Below, one piece after another: positions 1 to 10,580 of a stretch of 64,000 bases of DNA. Position 1 is the first letter of the stretch. Every line of letters starts with the position of its first letter. The notes under the pieces are model-generated. The model made no database searches. It was not told the DNA's origin and saw only the letters and a list, made by a program, of their open reading frames with translations. The position numbers were made by a program, and so were the translations under genes. Source of the DNA: Desmodus rotundus (taxonomy: Eukaryota; Chordata; Mammalia; Chiroptera; Phyllostomidae). The stretch covers positions 96,213,010-96,277,009 of the forward strand of contig NC_071393.1 of NCBI RefSeq assembly GCF_022682495.2. The letters are read 5' to 3'.

Positions 1-159
1 GTTCATTTAGTTTTTTCCATACAATGGCTGTGGTAGGGCTTAGCTGTTTTGAACTTCATTCAAAACAATTTTGTTAGATGGTATTCTGACAGCTGTTACA
101 ACAACACGAATTTTTTTAAAAAACCTATCAAAACTGGTGCAGCCATTTTAATATTGAAA

Positions 160-300
160 ATGGAAGAAGATACACCTTTTCAGAGCATTGTGTTTTATTA
201 TTTCAAGAAAGGTAAAAACACAACTGAAATGCAAAAAAAGATTTGTGCTGTGTATGGAGAAGGTGCTGTGACTGACTGAATGTGTCAAAAGTGGTTTGTG
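160..300 (+). pseudogene. Mariner transposase N-terminal remnant
   Basis: The frame starts MEEDTPFQSIVFYYFKKGKN and runs to CAVYGEGAVTD, then hits a stop near 277-279. This is the helix-turn-helix start of a mariner transposase; no catalytic DDD region is present. It is non-functional. Confidence 0.75.
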
Positions 301-317
301 AAGTCTGTTTATTGGTA

Positions 318-355
318 TATTGACATTTTGGCCAAATAATTCTTTGCTGTGGGGC
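318..355 (-). mobile_element. MER20 fragment captured in mariner copy 1
   Basis: The segment containing ATTGACATTTTGGCC and TTCTTTGCTGTGGGG is the complement of part of the MER20 (hAT) consensus as I know it. The same fragment at the same junction occurs in mariner copy 2. Confidence 0.6.
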
Positions 356-380
356 TAAAATATTCAGAAAAGGCAAAGAG

Positions 381-412
381 TTTGTGGTATCTCTATACAC
401 TGACTCCAAAAT
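381..412 (+). repeat. Exact 32-bp direct repeat, copy 1
   Basis: Identical over 32 bp to 1481-1512. The flanks differ on both sides. It starts TTTGTGGTATCTCTATACAC. Confidence 0.9.
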
Positions 413-514
413 CTGTAAAGACAGAAAACACATCAGTGGTTACAGGGGGTGGGAATGGCTAATGATTACAAATACGCAGAGATTTCCTTCTAGGATGACA
501 GAAATGTTCTACAC

Positions 515-700
515 TAAGAGCAGCTGGGCCCAGGCTGGGCGGGTCAGGTGGAGAGAGCATGGTCCCCACACACCAAGGTTGCAGGTTCATCCCTGGTCAG
601 GGCACATACTGTACAAGACGCCATCACTGAATGCACGAATGGGTGCAGCAACAAATCAATGTCCCTCTCTCTCAAGTCAATAAACAAAAACAGACAAACA
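515..700 (+). mobile_element. VES SINE (degraded)
   Basis: The B-box-like GGTTGCAGGTTCATCCCTGG and the GTCAGGGCACATA motif of bat tRNA SINEs are present, followed by a pyrimidine-rich section and an A-rich tail. The head is diverged. Confidence 0.65.
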
Positions 701-746
701 AACAACAAAAAGGTTGGACTTTATGGTATTTAAATTAAATCCCAAC

Positions 747-945
747 AGCCCTGACTAGTGCGGCTCAGTTGGTTCGTGTTGTCTGACAAAGCTAAGGGCC
801 GCGGGTCTGACTCTCAGTCTGAACACACGCCTGGGGCGCTGGTTTGGGCCTCGGCTGGGGTGCATGCAGGAGTCAACGGATTCGTGTTTCTTTCCCTTTC
901 TCCATCCCTTCCCCTCCTAAAAATACATAAATGAAATCTTTAAAA
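747..945 (+). mobile_element. VES SINE
   Basis: It starts CCCTGACTAGTGCGGCTCAG and ends with a TTCTCCATCCCTTCCCCTCC tract and an A-rich AAAATACATAAATG tail. It is diverged but complete. Confidence 0.8.
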
Positions 946-1480
946 AAATTATATCTCAATAAAGCTGCTAAAAAAATCACGGAAGTGGGAAGATAATCGT
1001 CTCGTTTTACTGATGAAATAGGTGACCGAGGCACGTGTTTGGGATATTTAGAACAATAATGGTGCATGTAAAGACACTCCGTAAATATTGTGGAGTGAAA
1101 AGTTGAAGTCGGAAAGCTAGGAAGGTGGGAGCGCTCGGTGCTCAATTCACACATTTCCCCCCACAAACACCCTGAACAACCTCGGCGGAACCCAGACAGA
1201 ATGGCAACTCTTTAATGGCAGCGTAACAGTGCTGTTCCGTCCCAAACGATCGCACATTTTCCTGCTCTAAGCACATTGATTTTGATTCAGGCACAGTATT
1301 ACTTTTCCCCACCTCTGAGTAGAACCAGCCTTCAAGTCTGTCTGGAAAATTAAACTTTAAACAGGTAATTTGTCACTGAACCTAAAACATCATAAAGGCT
1401 CTTTAAGAGTTTCACAACTATCCTCTCTGTCTTAATCTACGTCAATCTTGCTTCCTGGACAAGTAATTATTAGAGATGTG

Positions 1481-1512
1481 TTTGTGGTATCTCTATACAC
1501 TGACTCCAAAAT
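1481..1512 (+). repeat. Exact 32-bp direct repeat, copy 2
   Basis: The second copy of the sequence at 381-412, exactly 1,100 bp downstream, lies in otherwise unrecognised DNA. Confidence 0.9.
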
Positions 1513-3059
1513 AAATACAATGTCGTGTCCAGATTATTATTCTTGCCAGGCATATTTAAACCAATTTTCATACTTTAACCTTTTTTAAAAAAATGGTTTT
1601 ATATCAGATTTCATTATTTATTGAGTGTCACTGTTTGTTGAGGAGTTATACAGGTCGAAAGGCAGGAAGTTGTTTAAAGCAAATGACCACTGCATACTTT
1701 CTACGTTTTCACCTCTTCTATGCAAAAAGAAGCAGTTAGATGGCCCTGAAATAAACGTCTGAGTCTAGATGCACCCAGAATCTCCCGGATGATACAACAC
1801 TCATAAATGGTTTTGGTACAACACGGGCTGATGCGTAGTACTTTTCCACCGGTGTTTCTCCTCCTTCTCTCCGCCCCATTTACTGGAATTCCATTTATTA
1901 GGAAGACAAACAGCTTATAATCATTTCGCTCATTAATAATATCTAAGGGACTAGGCTAAAACTTCAAACAAAAAGTCAAATTCCCTACTCCACAAGCAGG
2001 GAAACAAATTAGGCACCAATAGAGGCATTTTCACTTATTAATTCATCTACTAAGGCCCCAAAAACAATAAAAGAAAAAGGGTAAACTTATTATGAGCAAT
2101 AAATGTTTCTGCAGTAAAATCTTCTACAGTAATTTCTCCTATTCCTACCTCCACCCTAAATACATGCAGTTCTGGGTGCCAAGAAGGCGATTACATTTCC
2201 CATATATGAAAGAACTGGAACTGAATTTTGTGTTCCCAACTTTTATGAGCTGAAAACCTTAGGAAATCACTTCTTTGAGTTTTACTTTCACATACATACA
2301 AAGACACGCACTTCCACACACACATGGAAGATAATACAGATGTATTTTCTAAGTCCCATTGGGTCTGGAGAGAATATAAACTCATACTTAATCTTTTCTT
2401 CCTCCGTAGGTTGAAGACTTACCATTATTCCTTTAATAAAGATAAAAATCATAAGCCTTCCTTTAATGTTACTTGAAAATTGCAAAATACATTGTGTCAT
2501 GGCTAAAAACAAATCAAAGCTCACCCACCCCCATTACCAGCTGAAATCACTGCTTTAATCTGATCGCCTACGGAACCACTGTGGTTCCAACTCTAGGTCC
2601 TTGTGGTGGATCTTCCTGGCCCAATCTTTCTTTCTTTGAACAAAATAAAGGGTTGCAAATATACAATCCAATCAAAGACAGGGTCCTCCTACAACAACAA
2701 TAAACAACTTTGCTTAAGTAAAAATTATTTATTCCCAGAATAAACCGAAAGTTTTCACTCAGAATATCTTAAGCAGCTACAGAAAAATACAAACTAGAAG
2801 TCCTAAGCTCTTACCCCTATTCTCTTGCTAGACAATGCTGGCTAAGCTGTACGAAGGCCTCTCATCTTTGAAATAAGGATGTTCTACTTAGTAAATTACT
2901 TTAAGATCCTTTCTGTAAGTGTAGGAGTCTGACAGACCTAGAAACAAACTGCACGTAGCAGAAGAATGAAGCTTTCCCAAAGAAACGATGTCATAAATGA
3001 TGGCTGGCTTTGCCTGTGTAATTATTTTAAAATCTTCTTTTAGGGTTAACATTCCTTAT

Positions 3060-4030
3060 CATTTTTTTTTCAAATTTGTTATTCTATGACAGTTATCCCA
3101 ATTTTTTCTCCTTTGCCCTCCTCCTCCCAGCCCCCACCCCCACAGTCAATCCCCACACTGCTGTCCGTGTCCATCGGTCATTCACACGTTCTTTGGTCCC
3201 TTCCCCTATTTCCACCGTTATCCCTCTCCCCGCTCCATTCCGGCCACTGTCAGTCTGTTCTATGTTTCTACGTCTCTGCTTCTGCTTTGCTCATTAGTTT
3301 ATTTGTTCATTAGATTCCTCTTGTAAGTGAGATCATGTGGTATTTGTCTTTCACTGACTAGCTTATTTCACTTAGCATAGTACTCTCCAGCTCCATCCAT
3401 GCAGTCACAAAAGGTAAGAGCTCCTTCTTTCTTTTTGCTGTGTGGAATTCCATTGTGTAAATGTACCGTAGTTTTTCTGATCCACTCATTTACTGATGGG
3501 CACTTAGGCTGTTTCTAGCACTTGGCTACTGTAAATAACACTGCTATGAACATTGGGGTGCATAGGTTCTTTTGAACTGAGAATCTTTAGGGTATAATCC
3601 CAGCAGTGGAATCACTGAGTCAAAAGGCAGTTCCATTTTCAGTTTTTTGAGGAAATTCCATACTGTTTTCCACAGTGGCTACACCAGTCTGCATTCCCAC
3701 CAACAGTGCACTAGGGTTCCCTTTCCCCCACATCCTCGCCAGCACTTGCTCTTTGTTGATTTCTTAGTGATGATCATTTTGACAGGTGTGAAGTGAAATC
3801 TCATTGTTGTTTTAATTTGCATCTGTCTGATGGCTAGTGATGTTGAGCACCCTTTCATTTGTCTCTGGGCCCTCTGTATGTCCTCCTTGGAGAAGTGTCT
3901 GTTCAGGTCCTTTGCCCATTTTTTAATTGGATTGTTTGTCTTCCTGGTGTTGAGTCATATGAGTTCTTTACATCTTTTGGAAATTAAACCCTTGTCCTAT
4001 ATATCATTGGCAATTCTCTATCATTTCTTA
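3060..4030 (-). mobile_element. 5'-truncated bat L1, 3' end
   Basis: On the plus strand it begins with a T-run and the bat L1 3' UTR complement (ATTCTATGACAGTTATCCCA, then C-rich sequence). It continues into the well-known complement of the end of L1 ORF2, with GTGGAATTCCATTGTGTAAA and GTTTTAATTTGCAT motifs. A TATCATTT on each side may be a short target duplication. No intact ORF remains. Confidence 0.85.
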
Positions 4031-4287
4031 CACCAATGCCAACACCTTAAATTTAAATAGTTCTGATTACTAAGGAATTGCTAACAAATAGTTCTAATTG
4101 TTAACAAATTTCATTCACACATTCCGTGCATACAAACCCAGAATGTGAACTTAGGCTCCAGCACTTCTTACTATTGGGTTGGCCAAAAAGTCCATTTATT
4201 TTTTCCATAAAATAAAAGACACATTTTCCACTCTCACCAATAACTTTCTTGATTTGGATATTTTGAGTATGTCAGCTATCTCCTGCT

Positions 4288-4389
4288 ATTGGCTTCCAGT
4301 GGGTAGAGACCAGGGGTGCTGCTAAACATCTTCCAATGCATAAGACAGCCCCACAGCAAAGAATTATTTGGCCAAAATGTCAATAGTAC
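4288..4389 (+). mobile_element. MER20 fragment inside mariner copy 2
   Basis: The motifs CAGTGGGTAGAGACCAGGGG, TGCTGCTAAACATCTTCCAA and CAAAGAATTATTTGGCC follow the second half of the MER20 consensus as I recall it. Mariner sequence flanks it on both sides. Confidence 0.7.
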
Positions 4390-4543
4390 CAAGAAACTTT
4401 GCAAACCATGTTTGACACAGTTGATCAGTCACAGCGCCTTCTCCATACACTGCACAAATCGTTTTTTGCCTGTCAGTTGCATTTTTACCTTTCTTGAAAT
4501 AATAAAGCATAATGTGCTGAAAATATTGTATATCTTCTTCCAT
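4388..4543 (-). pseudogene. Mariner transposase N-terminal remnant
   Basis: The frame runs from MEEDIQYFQHIMLYYFKKGK through CAVYGEGAVTD to TWFAKF, about 50 residues of the DNA-binding domain, before passing into MER20 sequence. The catalytic domain is absent. Confidence 0.78.
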
Positions 4544-4906
4544 TTTCAATATTAAAATGGCGGCACAAATATTCACCAATTTTGATATATTTTTTAAATT
4601 CACACTGACATGACAGCTGTCACAATACAAACTAACAAAATTGTTTCTAATGAAGTTAAAGACAACTAAGCACTACCAGAGCCATCATACAGAAAAAACA
4701 CAATGGACTTTTTGGCCAGCCTAATACAGTGTTACTATTCACCAACTATTGGTAGCAGATCCTTCAAGGAAGTGACCATGTCTCCCAATTCTGATCCTTA
4801 AAGCAAATGATAAGAGTACTGTAGCCATCAGAATACTTAACAAATATTTCTGAGATTGATTTTAAAAGGACTTTATATATCAGTAATGAAAATCCAAATG
4901 CATATT

Positions 4907-5230
4907 CAGTTGACCCTTGAACAATGCAGTGGGGGCAGGAAAGTTAGGGGTGCTGACCCCACCCCTCACACCAACAAAAATACCCATATAACTTTTGACT
5001 CCCCCAAATCTTCACTACTAATAGCCTACTGTTGACCAGAAGCCTTACTGATAACAGTCAACTAACACATATATTGCATGTTTTATGTCATTATACATTG
5101 TATTCTTACAATAAAGGAAAGCAGCTATTAAGAAAATCATGAGGAGGAAATGCATTTACAGTCTTTATTGAAAAAAATCCACATGTAAGTGGATCCCACA
5201 GTTCAAAGCCATGTTGTTCAAGGGTCAATT
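4907..5230. mobile_element. MER2 (Tigger-type DNA transposon)
   Basis: The ends CAGTTGACCCTTGAACAA and TTGTTCAAGGGTCAAT are inverted repeats. The interior contains the typical TAATAGCCTACTGTTGACC and ATTCTTACAATAAA motifs. It is non-autonomous and anciently inserted. Confidence 0.88.
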
Positions 5231-5269
5231 AAAATTCTTTTGGATAGTTAAATACACCAAGAAATCTTA

Positions 5270-5540
5270 AGCAAATGATATGTTCATTATATGTAATATA
5301 TTACAGAAACTAATTTATGATATATTAAATTAACAATTTCAGAATAATTATATGTAGAATATGCAAAATATATTTTGTATAAATATAGCTATTTATTATG
5401 TAAATCACATATATCAAATATATTACAAATCCATAACTTCATATATTTATGTGTTCTATAGATTTAAACATATATAAAATATTTTAGATTATATATAAAA
5501 TACCAGGTTAAAATTATATACAAAATGTAATTACAATTTT
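5270..5540. repeat. AT-rich low-complexity DNA
   Basis: The stretch consists mainly of ATATAT, TATTTA and AAATAT words with very little G or C. Confidence 0.7.
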
Positions 5541-5924
5541 TAAAAATCTTTGCATTGGGAAAACATCTGGAAGGAAATGCACAGAAATGTTAGCAGTATT
5601 TGTGGCTGGGTGGAGACCATGGATGATGTTTTTCTCCATATGCTAAATCTTACTTAAGGAGTAGGCACTATTTCTATGAAACGATTTTTTAAAAGAAAGG
5701 AAATAAGTGGGAAGGAGCACTCCTTAGCGATAAGGAAATGGAATAATGATAGCAGTTGGTTACCATTTAGTAAGTGCTATAAACTTTTTCCTTCTCAGGA
5801 ACTTTTTAAGTGATCGTAAAAATGATAACCAAGTTATAGAAGATTTGTGCCCGAGGGACATCCCGCCTAATTCTGTCATTTGACAGGTTAAAAGAAAAGA
5901 TTATAGTTGTATGCTGCTTTGCAG

Positions 5925-6130
5925 CCTACAAAGTGCTCAATATGCCCCATCACCTGTTCTTCAAATAATCCTGTGAGATAGGTTCATAGGCCCCATTTTA
6001 CGAATCAGGAAACTGAGAGTTGGAGAGAATGTGCTTTGATAACTGTGTGCCAGCCTCTGGGTTAAGCACAACAATCGTGTGAAAATTATCGCCATTTTGC
6101 AGATAAGAAACTGAAGGGCAGAGGTTAACT
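5925..6130 (+). mobile_element. MIR SINE pieces
   Basis: Two MIR-core-like motifs occur: CCCCATTTTACGAATCAGGA then AACTGAGAG, and GCCATTTTGCAGATAAGAAA. Confidence 0.6.
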
Positions 6131-6880
6131 GTGCTCCCTATCTTACATCTGAGGACACTGCTCTGACTTGAGGCCAGCGCTGAGGACAGGGGTCTTGAGT
6201 TAGTGTCAACTTCCCAGAGTCCTTCAGTGGAAGAATTGATCCTACGGCCCAGCCCTATGCACCCTCCACTATATTGGTCTCCTCGTCCACGGTTCCTTTT
6301 AAGAGTTACTTCTTTTGCCAACCACTATGAAGGTCCAGAGGCAAAGTAGAAGCCCCAGGAACACCCCAAAACTAACGCCGGCGGAGAGCCTCCGGAGGAA
6401 GGCAAGGCAGTGAATAATTTCAGAGTGGAGGGGACAAGGCTAGCAGGACTTACATACAGTAAGGGGCAACCAAAGGGAAACACACTATCTACCTCAGGAG
6501 CAGGGATAGCAACAAAATCCCAATCGCTGCCCTCGGTACTCGCGTAACTCGGTACAATTTCCAGAGTGCCTGGGTTCATCTCTAACGCTCCGCACCACGA
6601 CCCGTGCGCTGGGCGGGGCGGGGATTGGTCCCGCTTTGCCGGAAAAGCTAGAAGAAACGTCACAGCGGGCGGGGCCGGCAGAAGGGTAGCGGTGGAAGAG
6701 GAAGACACCTGCGGGAACTGGGCACATCCACCGAGTCGGAGGGGCCTGTGGCCAACGCAGAGTGGGGGAAGAGCGCGAGACCGCGGCGGGGACAAAGACC
6801 CGGAGAGAGGCCGCGGTGCTGAGGCTGTCGCTCGCAGAGACTTAGAACCTCGAGGTCCGCCCAGGAGCCTCGCTACTCAC

Positions 6881-6953
6881 GTTGCACCAGCCGGTCTCCG
6901 GTGAAGGTGGAGGAGCAGCTGGTGATGAGCGCACAGGGAACACCCGCAGCCAT
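6881..6953 (-). CDS. AAGAB: AAGAB coding exon 1 (alpha- and gamma-adaptin-binding protein p34), 5' end of gene
   Basis: On the minus strand the ATG at 6953-6951 opens 24 codons beginning [15 protein letters not shown] and ending GDRLVQ, plus one base of the next codon. The exon ends at a strong donor, GTGAGTAGCG (complement of 6871-6880). This closely resembles the N-terminus of human p34 as I know it. AAGAB is a cytosolic protein with a Rab-like fold that binds the adaptin subunits of AP-1 and AP-2 and acts as an assembly chaperone for these clathrin adaptors; loss of one human copy causes punctate palmoplantar keratoderma. G at -3 and at +4 support this start. Only exon 1 is here; the rest lies beyond position 1. 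It diverges from IQCH with 268 bp between the two ATGs, inside a CpG island, so a shared housekeeping-type promoter is likely. Confidence 0.93.
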
Positions 6954-7133
6954 AGCTGCACCCTGGAGCCGGTCCGGTCCGGGAGACGCTTCCGCCTTGG
7001 GCTGTACCATCGGCGCTGGCGCGCGGGGGTAACCCTACTGGGAGGGCGCGTTCTCGGAATGGCCCGGTGGCCCTTACTCCTCCCTCACCCCCTCTTCCGG
7101 TACCTGCGTGGGACAGGCCGGGCCGCGCGTGGT

Positions 7134-7147
7134 GTTGCCAAGGGAAC
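7134..7147. promoter_or_regulatory. X-box-like RFX site
   Basis: GTTGCC, a 2-nt spacer, then GGGAAC: a perfect left half-site and a right half with one mismatch to RGYAAC. It lies 75 bp before the IQCH start codon. RFX factors drive many ciliary and spermatid genes, so it could confer male germ-line expression on IQCH. Confidence 0.4.
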
Positions 7148-7221
7148 GAGTTCCCTCCACGTAGGTTTCCGCTCCTGTAGACGCAGCTTCGTGGGGGAGG
7201 TAGCCGCCCTTAGGTCTCACC

Positions 7222-7272
7222 ATGGCTAAGGAGGCTGAACACTTCGACCCCATCGGTAACATCTTAATCCAG
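7222..7272 (+). CDS. IQCH: IQCH exon 1 (IQ motif-containing protein H, N-terminus)
   Basis: This exon has 17 codons (MAKEAEHFDPIGNILIQ) in phase 0 and is followed by the donor GTGGGAAC. The ATG sits in a good Kozak context (A at -3, G at +4). I assign IQCH from two facts: the joined frame of this and the following exons resembles the IQCH N-terminus as I remember it, and IQCH is the known head-to-head neighbour of AAGAB at human 15q23. IQCH is a testis-enriched protein of roughly 1,000 residues in human, and its loss has been reported to cause male infertility with abnormal sperm. The calmodulin-binding IQ motif lies toward the C-terminus and is not in this window. The start codon lies in the CpG-rich segment shared with AAGAB. 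Confidence 0.9.
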
Positions 7273-7724
7273 GTGGGAACTGAGCCCCTCCCAACCGGGC
7301 CCCAGCTAAGACACCTCGGGGCGAGCCCCGCAGGGCCGATGCACTCGCACCCATCCATTTGGAGCGCTGCGTCCAGACTGCCTCGGGAGAGCTCCCAAAC
7401 TTGCCAGCCCAGACCTGGCTCACCAGCCTAACTCACCGTTGGGTACCGTACCCGAGAGGTTGGGCTCCAGAAGCACTACTACACCTCTGGTGAAACTCCC
7501 AAGACCATGCACCTCACCCCGGAACCTTTACTTTGGGAAAATCCACTCACATCGAGGCATCATTTTAAAATATATTGTTCTGAGAAATCTGAGTACGTGG
7601 ATGTAGGGGAGTGGGAAGTGCAAATCAGACACATTTGGGGAGGTGTTACATTGGAGGAGGAATTGAAATATGTGAACTGCTTTTCTTAAGCACCTCATTT
7701 TTTTGGATCAAAAAGTCCCTTGCA

Positions 7725-7965
7725 AATAAGTAAGTCCTGGGATTGTAATGTACAGCATGGTAACTATAGTTAATAATACTGCACTGAAAAGTGGTTAAGA
7801 GACTAAACTTTAAAAGTTCTCATCACAGGAAAAAAATTATAACTGTGTGCTGATGGATGTTAGCTAGACCTATTGTGGTGATCATTTTACAATATATACA
7901 AATATCATTGTGCTGTACACCTGAAGTTAATGTTATGTCAATTATGTCTTAATAAAAGAAAACCC
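7725..7965 (+). mobile_element. L1 3' end
   Basis: Typical L1 3' UTR order: GTAATGTACAGCATGG, then GTGGTGATCATTTTACAATA, then GCTGTACACCTGAAGTTAAT, then CTTAATAAAAGAAAA. Confidence 0.8.
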
Positions 7966-8534
7966 CCTTGCTTGGGAATACACACGTGGGAAAATATATT
8001 TAAAATAACGGATTGCAAATCAAGTTAAAGTTTTGAATATAAAATGTGAAAAATTTAAAAACTTGGGGGAATAATTTTTTCTGAAGGGGTAAATATCAAG
8101 ATCATCTTAACTTCTTCAGTATAACTCAGTCTCTGACAGTTACCTTCATACAAAATAATTTGCATATGTAGTTTTAAAACGCTCCCACATATGTCATCAC
8201 TCTTTACTCTTATATGTAGTTCCATTTGACTAAGGTTTGAAGTCATTTTCCTAAGGTCACTCTATTAGGACTTTCACTGAGATCTGTAATGAATCTACTT
8301 TTTCCTCTTGCCAGGATTTTTATCTCTTACCTCCTACCTAGGAGAAGCTTCTGTAAACTCACCTTTTCCAAAATGCAAGCCCCAACACTTACCAATTTCA
8401 CAGACTTCCTTCCCCATGATGAATCCCACCCAGATCTTACCTCACCTGTTTTTCACCATGACCCCAGAATGAGTTTAGTCAAACGGCAAAGTCTGAGGGA
8501 ACATCTTCACAAGACTGCCCTCGTGTCTCCATCA

Positions 8535-9400
8535 GCCTCAAGTTCAGGAGTCCCCAGAACCACCCTCACTTCAGGCCAGCGGTCTATAGTGTGGGGGACC
8601 TGACCACCTCACACTGCCTAATTTGCCAGAATAATTCACAAAATTCAGTAAAACACTAGGTCTATAATTACAGTGTTATTATAGCGTAAAGATCCAAACA
8701 AAAATCAGCCAAGGGAAGAGATGTATAGAGCAGAGTCCAAGAGGGGTCCAAATGGATTGCAGTCACCCTCTCCCTGTGGAATCATAGACAGCGTTACCTC
8801 TTCCCAGCCACAGTGTGTGACAGCGTGCACAGAGTGTTGTCAGCTAGGGAAGCTCACGTGAGACTTTGGTGTCCAGAGTTCCTATCGGGGCTCAATCGCA
8901 CACAGTGCCACATGGCTGACATTTCATCTCCACCGGTTCCCGGAGGTCAGACTAATGCTTTTAGCCTTCAGTTCCTCCAAAGGTTGGAACTGATACAGTG
9001 TGGCTCAAAACCCCATCATAAATCACATTGTTAGACTCTGGTGGCCAAAGCCTCCAAGCAAAGACACTTCTCTCAAGCAGGGTACTTTAGGGGCCTACAG
9101 ATCACCCCTCAGTATTTAAGAGCAAGGCTAGACCTCTCTTTAGGTAAGGTTAATTATTCACTATGCAGACCGACTTGCAAGTCCAGGGCCCATTTTTACA
9201 GACTTCAAACAATTGAAACACTAATGGAGACTCCTACCCGGAAAAAGCCAGTTCTTCCCAACAGTGTACTTCATTTGACTACAGGAGCAATTAAGTTCCT
9301 CTATAGTTTTCTCTATTTCTACAGACCCGAGACAACTCTAAAGCAGAAAGCAAAATTCTCATGCCTAATTTCACACCTTCTCTTGAGATAATTCTACTTC
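8535..9400. mobile_element. LTR-like ancient retroviral repeat
   Basis: The order of words (CCCCAGAACCACCCTCACTT, then TAATTTGCCAGAATAATTCA, then CTCTCCCTGTGGAATCAT, then GGTGTCCAGAGTTCCTATCG, then CGGAGGTCAGACTAATGC) resembles a dispersed mammalian LTR. It carries no coding sequence. I cannot name the family. Confidence 0.4.
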
Positions 9401-9479
9401 CCAGGGGCTGCTCCCCTTGGTTTGGAATGTGTAGAATAGTGTACTGACTATTCAGCCAGAAGGCTTTTCACTTCAGAGT

Positions 9480-9600
9480 GGGATCCAGGGGTAGCTGTTT
9501 GGTCAGTCTGGGATACAACATCACAGTATTGATGTCGCTTCACCTCTCTGGGCCTTAGTTTTCTCTTCTGTATGATACATAGTTTGGATTACATACACCT
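9480..9600 (-). mobile_element. MIR SINE fragment
   Basis: The motif CTCTGGGCCTTAGTTTTCTC followed by TTCTGTATGATA is the complement of the MIR core. Confidence 0.5.
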
Positions 9601-10289
9601 CAAAGTTGATTCAGTTTCCCCAAAGCTACATTCTCTCTGGTTACTGTAAAGTGGGCTTCCTTTACTATTAGCTTAGGCAATCAAATTGTTTTTATATATA
9701 TCCAACCGTTGATTTTAAAAATCCAACAGTTGTATGTTAACACCAACCTTGGAAATATTGGACCTAATTGACACCTTGATATTATCGCTGACTTTCTTAT
9801 CAATCCCGCTGTCTGGTTTGCCAGAGCATACAACATAAAAGTGATGAGAATGAGTCAGCCAAACTGCCTCTTTAGGAGAAATGAATAAAATTGGAATCAT
9901 GAGACTGCTTTGGCAATCTGGAGTCTGGTTGCATGGCTCTTTTAAATTCTAGAGCAAATATTTACTGCACTAAACATTTCAAGAGCTTCTTATTAAGCAA
10001 CCCTGTCCCCAAACTGTCAAAACAATAATTTCCTCCACTTAGATTTCAGAATGTATGAAAAGCAATGCATTTGATGATCACAGAGATGATGGGTGACATG
10101 TGAAATTTCAGTATGGTGGATTGGGTCTGTTGAGGAAAGAACAGTGGTTTAGAACTTAATCACTTTTCCTACCCGAGTATCACTAATGCAATTATACAAA
10201 CAGATGTGCAGATATTAAGAGGGGAGAAGACACTATCTGGCAAGAAAAGTAATGTGAAAAGCTCTTAACATTGAGGGTAATTCAAATCA

Positions 10290-10580
10290 GTGAACATTTA
10301 CTAGGTGCCAGTTATGTGCCAGGAGTTCCGCTAGACTTTACAATTTTACTGTTCAGGAGAGGAGAGTTAACATTTGTTCGGTGCCCTCCTATGTGGCTGG
10401 CCCCATACAAAACACTTGACATATTTTAACTCGTCTTATTCTTGCTACTATTCTGAGAGGTAGTTTTTTTATCTCCGTTTTATAGATGAGAACACTAAGG
10501 CTCTGAAAAGCTTGGCCAATTTACCAAGCTTAGTGTAGTAAAAGAGGAAATAGGATTCTAGTTTACATCTGTCTGGTTCC
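10290..10580 (+). mobile_element. MIR SINE (two overlapping pieces)
   Basis: ACTAGGTGCCAGTTATGTGC and the later TTTATAGATGAGAACACTAA match the two halves of the MIR consensus; a second start-like motif lies near 10370-10400. Confidence 0.65.

Larger units (their letters stand above)
1..358 (+). mobile_element. Mariner deletion derivative, copy 1, with MER20 fragment
   Basis: The sequence is a mariner 5' region of the type also known from ruminants; its terminal repeat lies off the left edge. The transposase N-terminus follows from 160. At about 318-355 it switches to a MER20 fragment, in the same way as the copy at 4174-4724. It appears truncated after about 358. Confidence 0.8.
405..978 (+). 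mobile_element. L1 3' end interrupted by two SINEs
   Basis: The pieces 413-510, 712-746 and 945-978 follow one L1 3'-end pattern: a CAGTGGTTACAGGGG motif, then a GAAATGTTCTACAC motif, then TTATATCTCAATAAAGCTG. VES SINEs separate them. Confidence 0.55.
4174..4724 (-). mobile_element. Mariner deletion derivative, copy 2, complete, with MER20 insert
   Basis: It is flanked by TA on both sides (4172-4173 and 4725-4726). The terminal inverted repeats begin TTGGGTTGGCCAAAAAGTCC at the left; the right end matches with two mismatches. In its own direction it reads 5' region, transposase N-terminus (4543 to about 4390), a MER20 fragment (about 4288-4389), a short transposase piece, then the 3' end. 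At 551 bp it is less than half of a full mariner. Confidence 0.88.
1..6880 (-). other. AAGAB: AAGAB intron 1 (5' part)
   Basis: No further AAGAB exon is seen. Recognised content is two mariner derivatives, L1 3' ends, two VES SINEs, MER2 and MIR. I recognise nothing in 980-3055 apart from the second copy of a 32-bp repeat at 1481-1512. The stretch 5270-5540 is AT-rich, low-complexity DNA, followed by a faint L1 3'-end-like remnant to about 5700. The stretch 6150-6560 shows nothing clear. Confidence 0.75.
6560..7420. promoter_or_regulatory. CpG island and bidirectional AAGAB/IQCH promoter
   Basis: This is the only strongly GC- and CpG-rich segment of the window, and it covers both first exons. 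The 268 bp between the two start codons (6954-7221) contain no TATA box. Visible motifs are an ETS-type CTTCCGG near 7094-7100 and an RFX X-box-like GTTGCCAAGGGAAC at 7134-7147. Just inside AAGAB intron 1 lie a GC-box run at 6611-6623 and an ATTGG (NF-Y type) at 6624-6628. GC and ETS sites fit broad AAGAB expression; an X-box would suit a sperm or cilium gene such as IQCH. Transcription start sites cannot be placed from sequence alone. Confidence 0.8.

Noticed and set aside
6325..6795. 156-codon minus-strand ORF in the CpG island
   Set aside because: It lies within AAGAB intron 1. Its length is explained by the scarcity of stops in GC-rich DNA; composition is Pro/Ser/Ala-rich with no recognisable domain.
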